A stretch of DNA of 64,000 nucleotides. It comes from CAYOWK01 sp964407665. GTDB taxonomy: Bacteria; Pseudomonadota; Alphaproteobacteria; Caulobacterales; Hyphomonadaceae. Numbering within the stretch: the stretch's first letter is position 1; each line of letters starts with the position of its first letter. Below are positions 26,266 to 33,465 of the stretch, one piece after another. The notes below the pieces were generated by a model, which was given only the letters and a program-made list of their open reading frames with translations, did not search any database and was not told the DNA's origin. The DNA lies in NCBI GenBank assembly GCA_964407665.1, contig CAYOWK010000002.1, positions 98,565-162,564 on the forward strand, in the 5' to 3' direction. A program made the translations under genes and the position numbers.

Positions 26266-26901
26266 ATGATCCCGGTGTTTGGCCTGCTTGATCCGCTCGA
26301 CGAGCAGGCCTTCGCCGGGGCTTTCGCAATCTATCGCGACCAGATTGAACCGTCCGAGCAAAAGACAGAGGCAGAGATCAGAGCTCTGCTCAGCCGTCGT
26401 GACTACCGGTTCGTCATCGCCCGTGAAGACGGACGTGTGACCGCCCTTGCCCTCGCCTTTGTGCCGCCCAGGGATAGCTTCCTGCTGATCGAGTATGTCG
26501 CCGTGTCTGCCGACAGGCAGGGCGGAGGTCTGGGTTCGAAGTTGTTTTCCCTGCTTGTCGAAACCCTCGCCCAGGATCGGATCGCGCTGCTTGAGGTGGA
26601 CGCACCGCGATCTGGTGCTGGCGCCGAACAGCGCAACCGGCGCCTCGCCTTCTACGCCCGTCTCGGCTGCCGCATCGTCGAAGGCGTCGCCTACCAGCTG
26701 CCGCTCAGTCATTTCGGGACGCCGCCGCCTATGGTCCTGCTGGCCCATGCGCCAGCGACAGTCCGGGCGATCCCGCGCGGGCGCCTGATCCGCTGGCTGC
26801 GGACAATCTACACGGATGTCTACGCCCAGCCGGGCGACGACCACCGAATTGCAGCCATGTCGGACGGAGAGGGCGACGCGGCGCGTCTCGTCGCCATTTA
26901 G
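26266..26901 (+). CDS. GNAT family N-acetyltransferase
   Basis: 211 aa. GNAT core: EYVAVSADRQGGGLGSKLFSLLVE contains the acetyl-CoA pyrophosphate loop (Q-G-G-G-L-G), preceded by the beta strand ALALAFVPPRDSFLLIEY and followed by RLAFYARLGCRIVEG at motif B. The C-terminal 40 residues are extra and unassigned. It transfers acetyl from acetyl-CoA to an unknown amine. It starts 15 bp after the beta-barrel gene and likely shares its transcript. Confidence 0.85.
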   Translation: MIPVFGLLDPLDEQAFAGAFAIYRDQIEPSEQKTEAEIRALLSRRDYRFVIAREDGRVTALALAFVPPRDSFLLIEYVAVSADRQGGGLGSKLFSLLVETLAQDRIALLEVDAPRSGAGAEQRNRRLAFYARLGCRIVEGVAYQLPLSHFGTPPPMVLLAHAPATVRAIPRGRLIRWLRTIYTDVYAQPGDDHRIAAMSDGEGDAARLVAI

Positions 26902-27003
26902 CCGACCTTCCCAGACCTCGCGCCCCGCTGACGCTCAGCCAGGTGGGCGCTTGTTTATCCGCGTCACGACTCAAAGCGTGGCGTCATGGCGCCGCGTGAC
27001 CGT

Positions 27004-27450
27004 TCAATCAGCCGCAACCGCCGGACGCCCGCGCAGCGCAAGCACGAGAAAGACAAGCGCAAGCGTCAGTGTCACGGGGCTGGCGTAGTGCTCGGGAGGG
27101 TGATGGCCGTTTGTCGCTCCCTTCAGGAACCATCCATCGATAGCCATCAGCCCCCGCGCAACGATCACCGCAAGAAGTCCAAGAGGAACGAGCGTCCGAT
27201 AGCGCAGTCCGATTACAAACAGCAGTAAGGCGAAAGGGATCTGCACCGCACCGAACCAGGCAAAGACAGCGACAATCGTCGACCCTGACGTGGTCAGATC
27301 TATTCCCGCAATCACGCCGGCGCCGCCGTCGGGAAGGAAGAAGTGTATGCAGCCCGGTACGAATTCCAGCAGCCCGACCAGCATCAGAAACCACGCCGAT
27401 ACGGTCGCGCCGCGGTACTCGTTGTTTGTACTGGGCGGAAACAGCGACAT
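27004..27450 (-). CDS. Small four-helix membrane protein
   Basis: 148 aa, start behind AAGGAG. Four hydrophobic segments (AWFLMLVGLLEFVPGCIHFF, STIVAVFAWFGAVQIPFALLLFVIGL, LVPLGLLAVIVARGLMAI, PVTLTLALVFLVLAL). The loop containing HHPPEHYASP is reminiscent of small DoxX-like or SPW-like proteins, but I do not assign it. Nothing in the neighbourhood (GNAT upstream, haloalkane dehalogenase downstream on the same strand, 104 bp before it) indicates a role. Confidence 0.7.
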   Translation of the reverse strand: MSLFPPSTNNEYRGATVSAWFLMLVGLLEFVPGCIHFFLPDGGAGVIAGIDLTTSGSTIVAVFAWFGAVQIPFALLLFVIGLRYRTLVPLGLLAVIVARGLMAIDGWFLKGATNGHHPPEHYASPVTLTLALVFLVLALRGRPAVAAD

Positions 27451-27554
27451 CGCCGACTCCTTTGTTTTGCGGGTGCGCCGTCGAATGCCTGATGCTTCGC
27501 TGTGTCTCGAACTCCCGCAGGAGAGAGCCGACAGGGATGGCTCGAGTGTCCGCC

Positions 27555-28460
27555 TCAGCCGCCCGTGCGCGCCAGGATACCTTCGATCATCCGCACCACG
27601 TCAGCCGGACAGTCTTCCTGCAGGAAGTGGCCGCCCGAAAGTGTCTCGTGCGGCTGTCCGTTCGCTCCCGGTACGCGCGTATGAAACTGGACGTCGCCGC
27701 CCTTCGTCACCGGATCGTTGTCGCTGAACGCAGTCACGACAGGCTTGCTGAAGGTTCCCAGCACGCCCCATGCGGCAATGTTTTCGGCGACCGAACCGTG
27801 CTGCGGCGTGATCGGCACCAGGGTTGGAAACTGCCGCGCACCCTCCTTGAAGGATTCGTCCGGGAACGGCGCGTCGTAGGCAAGGACTTCTGCATCACTG
27901 AGTCCGCGGCTGGTCCCGCGGCTGACGATCATCCCGACAGGAAACACCGGTGTGGACTGGCTGAAGGTAAGCCACGCCTGGAAGCCTTCGCTGACCCCCG
28001 TTCCAACCGGCAGTCCGGTATTGGCGATAACAAGTCCAGCAAAGCGCTCTGGAAACGCCGCCACCAGCCTCAGCCCGATCAGCCCGCCCCAGTCCTGACA
28101 GAACAGGGTGACGTCCCTGAGATCGAGTGATTTCAGCCACTGGCTCATCCACGCGACATGACGTTCGTAGGTATAGTCCGAACGTGCGGCCGGTTTGTCC
28201 GATCTCCCAAAGCCGATCAGATCCGGCGCAATCACACGCCGCCCTGCCGCCACCAGCGGCGGGATGATCTTGCGGTACAGGTAGGACCAGCTCGGCTCGC
28301 CATGCATGAGCAGAACAGTGCGCCCATCGCGCGGCCCTTCGTCGTAGTAAGCGAGGCGGAGCTGATCGCCCGCTGCGTCTGTTATCATCGCATACTGAGG
28401 TTTGAACGGCCAATCCTCGAGACCCTCGAAGCGATCATCCGGCGTTCTCAATATCTGCAT
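27555..28460 (-). CDS. dhmA: Haloalkane dehalogenase (HLD-I type alpha/beta-hydrolase)
   Basis: 301 aa, start behind GAGGG. Alpha/beta-hydrolase with oxyanion motif HGEPSWSYLYRK, nucleophile aspartate in the elbow FCQDWGG (Asp in place of Ser, and the following Trp helps bind halide), catalytic acid aspartate in AFSDNDPVT and histidine in GGHFLQED. This set and the length match DhlA/DhmA-type enzymes that hydrolyse haloalkanes to an alcohol plus halide. Cap domain residues (GFQAWLTFSQ) determine the substrate, which cannot be read. A 7-bp palindrome lies just upstream and may be an operator. The symbol is a family guess. Confidence 0.85.
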   Translation of the reverse strand: MQILRTPDDRFEGLEDWPFKPQYAMITDAAGDQLRLAYYDEGPRDGRTVLLMHGEPSWSYLYRKIIPPLVAAGRRVIAPDLIGFGRSDKPAARSDYTYERHVAWMSQWLKSLDLRDVTLFCQDWGGLIGLRLVAAFPERFAGLVIANTGLPVGTGVSEGFQAWLTFSQSTPVFPVGMIVSRGTSRGLSDAEVLAYDAPFPDESFKEGARQFPTLVPITPQHGSVAENIAAWGVLGTFSKPVVTAFSDNDPVTKGGDVQFHTRVPGANGQPHETLSGGHFLQEDCPADVVRMIEGILARTGG

Positions 28461-28762
28461 GACGAACCCTCAGCATCGACACCCTCGCGTGTCGAGTTAT
28501 TGGCACGTTAGATGTCATTAGTTGCGGGCGCGGTCAATGCCGGGCGCAGCAGCTCGGGCGGATTTGGGCGCCCCGGATATGCTGGACGGCTTCGCCCTTC
28601 CGGCTCTGCAAAATGCCGCTCCGCTAAGGCGGCTCGGGTGGGGGGTGGCGACGGGTACAGGGATGCGAGGCGCCAGCGATCCCTGTGCCTCGGGCAGCCA
28701 CTGCCGCTGCATGTCGCTTGCCGGCCGCGTAGGGCCGTCCGGTTCTGCAAGGAAAGCTGCGC
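28461..28762. other. 302 bp gap between nudC and the dehalogenase gene
   Basis: Leader and promoter region of the dehalogenase, 3' region of nudC. It contains TCGACAC-N6-GTGTCGA (28476-28495), an inverted repeat that begins 16 bp upstream of the dehalogenase start and could be an operator or a leader hairpin. No convincing gene; short frames here lack ribosome sites. Confidence 0.5.
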
Positions 28763-29731
28763 TCAGCCGCGTTCGACCCACGCTTTCAGGACATGGTGAG
28801 CGATGGCGAAGGGAGGCGGTGCGAAGCTGTCGGGGTGGTTGCGCGCCAGCATCGCGCGGGCCTCGTTCCGGGTAAACCAGCGTGCGTCTTCAAGCTCGTG
28901 TGCGTCGACGCTGATGTCGCCTTCGGCCGCTTCCACCAGCAGGCCGATCATCAGCGAGGACGGGAAGGGCCAGGGCTGGCCGAACAGGTATTCCACCTTG
29001 CCGGTCGAGCGGATGCCGGCTTCCTCGAACAGCTCGCGCTCGCCCGCCTGCTCAAAGGTTTCGCCCGGCTCCACGAAGCCCGCGAGACACGACCAGAACC
29101 CCGGCGCCCACGCGGCCTGACGGCCCATCAGGCACATGTCGCCGCGATAGCCCAGCATGATGGCGACCGGATCGACGCGTGGAAAATGCTCGGCCTTGCA
29201 ATCCGGGCAGACCGACTTCCAGCCCGCATCAGCGATAGCGGTCTTCTCGCCGCAATTGCTGCAATACCCATGACGCCGGCGCCACTCGAACAGCGCCCGC
29301 GCCGTCGCCGCCAGTCCGGAGTCGAACGCGTTCATCATTGAGGCGGACGCCCGAAAATCCTGAAACTCGCCAAGTCCCGCGATGGGCGACGCCGCCAGAC
29401 TGAAGCTCTCGGGAACCTCGAGCGCAAACATCGGCTCGTTGCGATCGTTCAGACCCAGAAACAGCTGCTGCGCGCGCGGCGACAGCATCGTCGCCTGCGG
29501 TCCCAGCCAGAGCAGGGCGGCAGGCGGTCCGGTCAGCGGATCGCCGACGCGCGGCGGCGGGCGGAAGTCGCCGCCTTCGACCAGCGGCTGGCCAAGTTTC
29601 ATCAGCATGATGCGCGCGCCATCCCACTCGATCGCGCTTTTCAGCCAGGCCGGATCGCGCCGGAAATGCGCGGCGCGGTCCACGCCGAAATCCGCAAGCG
29701 GAATGGCGCCGGGTACAACCAGACGTGACAT
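28763..29731 (-). CDS. nudC: NAD+ diphosphatase / NADH pyrophosphatase NudC
   Basis: 322 aa. Cleaves NAD(H) to NMN(H) plus AMP, and in E. coli removes NAD caps from RNA. The middle has a four-Cys zinc ribbon (YCSNCGEKTAI, VCPDCKAEHFPRVDPVAI). The Nudix box follows as GFVEPGETFEQAGERELFEEAGI, with all the expected Gx5Ex7REUxEExGU residues, and the QPWPFPSSLM motif marks the NudC subfamily. The start codon is one base after the TIR protein stop (TGACATG), so the two are translationally coupled. The product should act in the cytosol. Confidence 0.95.
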   Translation of the reverse strand: MSRLVVPGAIPLADFGVDRAAHFRRDPAWLKSAIEWDGARIMLMKLGQPLVEGGDFRPPPRVGDPLTGPPAALLWLGPQATMLSPRAQQLFLGLNDRNEPMFALEVPESFSLAASPIAGLGEFQDFRASASMMNAFDSGLAATARALFEWRRRHGYCSNCGEKTAIADAGWKSVCPDCKAEHFPRVDPVAIMLGYRGDMCLMGRQAAWAPGFWSCLAGFVEPGETFEQAGERELFEEAGIRSTGKVEYLFGQPWPFPSSLMIGLLVEAAEGDISVDAHELEDARWFTRNEARAMLARNHPDSFAPPPFAIAHHVLKAWVERG

Positions 29732-29732
29732 G

Positions 29733-30878
29733 TCAGATCTTCACCACGTTCTTCTGGAAGGCGCTGATCGCCCGCTGGGCGCTCATGACGCCGTAGATCA
29801 CGAAGGCCAGGATCGCGAAACAGATCCAGATGAAACCGAACGCCACAATGATCTCCACCGCATCATCGTTCGGGAACACGCCCATGCTCTTCGCGACCAG
29901 GAAGGCGCCGACAAAAACGGCATAGAGAATGGCGGAGGATGTCACATAGCTCTTGAAGGCGCGTCCGGGCGGGCGCTTTCGCAGATAGTAGCGGATCGGG
30001 AAAACCAGCGCGCCATAAAAGGCGACCAGTGCGATCACCAGGAGTGCAAGACCGATGTTGTCTTCATCCGTCGCATAGCTCGGGTCCCACAATCCCCCAT
30101 CAAGCGCCCACCACAGCAGGGTCAGCAGGAATGGCAGGAAGTAGACGCAGTCGATCCACTTGAACGGCAGGATGTCGCGAGCTTCGGCAGCCTTCTTCTG
30201 CCTGGCGTTCAGCTTGGGCATATAGTCGGACAGCTTTGGCGCCGCCTTGCCACTCTCCCGCTGGCGCGGGGGAGCCGGCTGAGGTTGTATCTTCGGAGGC
30301 TCGCGCCATCCCGGAGCGGCAGGTTCTGCCCGGACAGCGGGCTCGATCGCTTCCGGCGCCCCGAAGGCGTCTGCAGATGAAGCTTCAGCCGAAGGCTGAG
30401 CGGGCGCCGGGGCAGGGGAGGGACGGGGGGCCTCGGCCCTTGAGGCGGCGACAGGAACTTCGCCCTCCAGCCCGCCATCCGATTTCTCCGCCAGCAGCGT
30501 CAGGTGCCGAACGATGGTGTCGATCTTGGAGACCGGGTCCGGGAAGGCCTGGATCCAGTTGCGGTCGGCCAGTTCGTAGAGGTAGGCGCCCTTGGGCTTG
30601 GTGTCCTCGATCAGGATCGGAACCACCGCCTTGCCGAGATCGTCGGCGATGGCGAGTTCCTTCTTGAGCTGGCGGGAGGCGTTGCATTCCTCCGAGAAGA
30701 AAATGACCAGCATGTCCGAGCCGGTCAGCGCCTCGACGATGGTTTCGCGCCAGTCGGCGCCGCCCTCGATCTCGGCGTCGTACCAGACGCCGACCCCGTT
30801 GGCCTCCAGCTTGCGGACAACCTGAGCCACCAGCTCGCGGTCTGTGCGCCGGTAGCTGATGAACATATCGTATTTCAT
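29733..30878 (-). CDS. TIR-domain protein with four C-terminal membrane segments
   Basis: 381 aa from ATG 30878 (GGGA upstream); the 33-codon extension upstream is unlikely. Residues 1-130 form a TIR domain: DMFISYRRTD, the BB-loop region WYDAEIEGGADW, and FFSEECNASRQLKKEL, where E74 lies where bacterial and SARM1 NADases have their catalytic glutamate. Residues about 145-235 are Pro/Ala-rich and flexible. Four TM helices follow (about 255-370). So a cytosolic TIR is tethered to the membrane. TIR enzymes cleave NAD or make cyclic ADP-ribose signals, often in phage defence. Whether it is active is not known. nudC follows immediately. Confidence 0.85.
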   Translation of the reverse strand: MKYDMFISYRRTDRELVAQVVRKLEANGVGVWYDAEIEGGADWRETIVEALTGSDMLVIFFSEECNASRQLKKELAIADDLGKAVVPILIEDTKPKGAYLYELADRNWIQAFPDPVSKIDTIVRHLTLLAEKSDGGLEGEVPVAASRAEAPRPSPAPAPAQPSAEASSADAFGAPEAIEPAVRAEPAAPGWREPPKIQPQPAPPRQRESGKAAPKLSDYMPKLNARQKKAAEARDILPFKWIDCVYFLPFLLTLLWWALDGGLWDPSYATDEDNIGLALLVIALVAFYGALVFPIRYYLRKRPPGRAFKSYVTSSAILYAVFVGAFLVAKSMGVFPNDDAVEIIVAFGFIWICFAILAFVIYGVMSAQRAISAFQKNVVKI

Positions 30879-30970
30879 GTGTGTCCCGGCGTCGCGCGTC
30901 CCAGCTGCTGAGTCTAACCGAGCCTGAGACGGCGGGAAACTGGTTAATGGAGCCCCGGCGACAGGGCGTC

Positions 30971-30999
30971 TTGCCAAGCCGGGTCCGGATCGCGATATA
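30971..30999 (+). promoter_or_regulatory. Promoter of the SRP RNA gene
   Basis: TTGCCA (30971-30976), 17 bases, GATATA (30994-30999), just before the first base of the RNA. It fits a sigma-70 type promoter for stable RNA. Confidence 0.55.
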
Positions 31000-31001
31000 G
31001 G

Positions 31002-31101
31002 CGGGGCAGGCTGGCGCGGACGAGCGCCTCGCCAACCCGGTCAGGACCGGAAGGTAGCAGCCGTAACGAGTTTCCGTTCGGGTCGCGCCAGTCTGTACCT
31101 C
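31002..31101 (+). ncRNA. ffs: Signal recognition particle RNA (4.5S, small bacterial type)
   Basis: The conserved domain IV, GGTCAGGACCGGAAGGTAGC followed by AGCC, is present and matches the SRP RNA signature with Ffh-binding symmetric loop. Sequences on either side pair in a long helix (CAGGCTGGCGCG with CGCGCCAGTCTG, 12 pairs including a G-U) that gives the ~100-nt hairpin. It guides nascent membrane proteins to the translocon as part of the ribonucleoprotein with Ffh. It lies immediately upstream of dnaX, its usual position in alphaproteobacteria. Ends are approximate. Confidence 0.93.
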
Positions 31102-31213
31102 GAGCCCTGTTATCCCCCGCAAAATCGCCAGTTGTGGATGTGCGGGTCGGCCGGCAGCCTGTTCGGCTGCTTCCGGCTTTGCGACTCTGCTCTGGCTGGG
31201 CCATATAAAGGGC

Positions 31214-33124
31214 ATGGCGAAGACCCCACCCCAGCCCCCTGCCGACGATCCGGATACCGGTCCGGACGACCAGACCCTGTCCATGTTCGGCGACACGCCG
31301 TCTGACGGCGCCAGCCGTGATTCGGGCAGGACGGGCGCCTATCAGGTCCTCGCTCGCAAATACCGGCCCCGCACATTCGAGGATCTGGTTGGCCAGGAGG
31401 CCATGGTCCGGACGCTGACCAACGCCTTCCGAACCGGTCGCATCGCCCACGCCTTCATGCTCACCGGCGTTCGCGGCGTCGGCAAGACAACCACCGCCCG
31501 CCTGCTGGCGCGCTCCCTCAACTATGAAACGGCCAGCTTGAAGGGGCCGTCCATCATGCTGGACCCTCCCGGGGTCCACTGCGCCTCGATCATGGCCTCG
31601 CAGCACCCGGACGTTCTGGAGCTCGATGCGGCGTCCCACAATGGCGTCGAGAACATGCGCGACCTGTTGTCGGGCGCCCGGTATGCGCCGGTCTCGGCGC
31701 GCTACAAGGTCTACATCATCGACGAAGTCCACATGCTGTCGACGCCGGCGTTCAACGCGCTGCTGAAGACGCTGGAAGAACCGCCGCCGCATGTGAAGTT
31801 CATCTTCGCCACAACCGAGATCCGCAAGGTTCCGGTCACTGTTCTGTCGCGCTGCCAGCGCTTCAACCTGCAGCGTTTCACGACCGACGCGCTCGCGGAG
31901 CATCTGGCGAATATCTGCGCAAAGGAGAAGGTCGCCGTGGCGCCGGATGCGCTGGCGCTGATCGCACGCGCCGCTGAAGGCTCGGCCCGCGATGGCCTGT
32001 CCATCCTCGACCAGGCCATGGTGCAAAGCTCCGGCGGCGGCGAGATCAGCGGCGAGATTGTCCGCGACATGCTGGGCCTTGCCGATCGGTCGCGCATTCT
32101 GGACCTCTTGGAGAAGGCCGTGGGCGGCGAGCACCGCGCCGCCCTGACCGAGGCCGAGGCGCTGCTGACGGCAGGGGCCGACCCCGCAGTGCTCGTCAAG
32201 GACCTGATGGATGCGATGACCGAAGTCTCGCGTGCGCAGGCGCTGGGCGACGCCTATTCCTATGCCGGCCCGCCGGACTGGGCGGCGCGCACGCGCGCCA
32301 TGGCGGCGCGACTGTCGCCCGCCCAGGCTGCGCGCATGTGGCGGCTGCTTCTCCAGGGCTTCGAGGATTGCGGTCGTGCGCCCGATCCGTCGGCTGCTGC
32401 GGGTATGGTGGTGTTGCGCCTCGCCGCCGCCGCCGCGCTCCCGCCTCCGGAAGACGCCGCCCGCTATTTGCAGGGCCAGCGCACCGGAGCCTCTGCGGCG
32501 GGCGCCTCCGCACCCGGCTCATCCGCCCCGCCCCCGCGCGAGAGCGCAGGGCCCGTCGCCACCTACACGCAGGGAGCCCTCGCGCAGGCCGCCCAGCCTC
32601 ATCCGGAGGTTCACCCCGGCGTTCACCTTGCTTCGCTGCGGGACGTGCTGAGCGAGCTGGACGCACGCCGCAACATCGATCTCAAATGGCTGATCGAGCG
32701 CTATGTCCGCCCGGCCGAGATCGACTACGGCCATTTCCGCTATACGGCTGCCCCCGGCGCTCCTGCAGATCTCTCCTTCAAGATCAAGCTGTGGCTGGAG
32801 ACGGTCACCGGCGTCGAGTGGGAAGTGCTGCAGGCGAATGACGGCGCAGCCGAAAGCCCTGCCGAGCTCCGCAAGCGCCGCAAGCAGGAGAAGCTCGACT
32901 CGGCCACCTCGCATCCGCGCATCGCCGAGGCGCTGAAGCTGTTTCCCGGCGCCCGCGTGGTCAGCGTCGAGGCGCCCGGCGACGACGATCTGCAGGATGA
33001 ACTTCCCGCCGCCTCGAACGTGATACATGTCGAATTCGGCGGCGCGCGAAGCCCGGCGGCCCCCGCGCCCGTCAGTTTCGGGCCGATCCTGGAATCGGCC
33101 GATCCGGAAGAGGATGACGAGTGA
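31214..33124 (+). CDS. dnaX: DNA polymerase III subunits gamma/tau
   Basis: 636 aa AAA+ ATPase of the clamp loader. Walker A GVRGVGKTTTARLL, Walker B YIIDEVHMLS, sensor FIFATTEIRKVP and SRC motif LSRCQRF are present. The zinc module between Walker A and B is degenerate: only one cysteine remains (PGVHCASI) of the usual four. The C-terminal third includes a Pro/Ala/Ser-rich linker and a tau-like domain (about 475-600) for polymerase contact. No obvious A-rich slippery frameshift site was noticed. The gene follows ffs and overlaps ebfC. Confidence 0.95.
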   Translation: MAKTPPQPPADDPDTGPDDQTLSMFGDTPSDGASRDSGRTGAYQVLARKYRPRTFEDLVGQEAMVRTLTNAFRTGRIAHAFMLTGVRGVGKTTTARLLARSLNYETASLKGPSIMLDPPGVHCASIMASQHPDVLELDAASHNGVENMRDLLSGARYAPVSARYKVYIIDEVHMLSTPAFNALLKTLEEPPPHVKFIFATTEIRKVPVTVLSRCQRFNLQRFTTDALAEHLANICAKEKVAVAPDALALIARAAEGSARDGLSILDQAMVQSSGGGEISGEIVRDMLGLADRSRILDLLEKAVGGEHRAALTEAEALLTAGADPAVLVKDLMDAMTEVSRAQALGDAYSYAGPPDWAARTRAMAARLSPAQAARMWRLLLQGFEDCGRAPDPSAAAGMVVLRLAAAAALPPPEDAARYLQGQRTGASAAGASAPGSSAPPPRESAGPVATYTQGALAQAAQPHPEVHPGVHLASLRDVLSELDARRNIDLKWLIERYVRPAEIDYGHFRYTAAPGAPADLSFKIKLWLETVTGVEWEVLQANDGAAESPAELRKRRKQEKLDSATSHPRIAEALKLFPGARVVSVEAPGDDDLQDELPAASNVIHVEFGGARSPAAPAPVSFGPILESADPEEDDE

Positions 33125-33447
33125 TGAACCTCGCCGACATCATGCGCCAGGCGCAGGAGATGCAGAAGAAGCTGGAGGAGGTTCAGGCCCGGCTTGAAGC
33201 GACTGTCTCCGAGGGCTCGGCAGGGGCCGGCCTCGTCAAGGTGCGGCTGCGCGGCAAGGGTGAACTCGACGGCGTCACCATCGACCCCAGCCTGCTGCTG
33301 CCGGGCGAGAAGGAAATCCTCGAAGACCTCCTGAAAGCGGCGCACGCCGACGCCCGCCGCAAGCTGGACGCCGCCACCGAAGACGCCATGAAATCCGCGA
33401 CCGGCGGCCTCGGCGGCATGATGCCGGGCTTCAAGCTGCCGTTTTGA
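33124..33447 (+). CDS. ebfC: YbaB/EbfC nucleoid-associated protein
   Basis: 107 aa from ATG 33124, which overlaps the dnaX stop (TGATG). Small dimeric DNA-binding protein: helical start MNLADIMRQAQEMQKKLEEVQARLE, beta core LVKVRLRGKGELDGVTIDPSLL, C-terminal helix and the GG-rich GGLGGMMPGFKLPF end. It usually lies in dnaX-ebfC-recR; here recR is not next, and the TonB receptor gene is convergent 18 bp away. Confidence 0.95.
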   Translation: MNLADIMRQAQEMQKKLEEVQARLEATVSEGSAGAGLVKVRLRGKGELDGVTIDPSLLLPGEKEILEDLLKAAHADARRKLDAATEDAMKSATGGLGGMMPGFKLPF

Positions 33448-33465
33448 GCCGGCTGGTCTCCGGAC

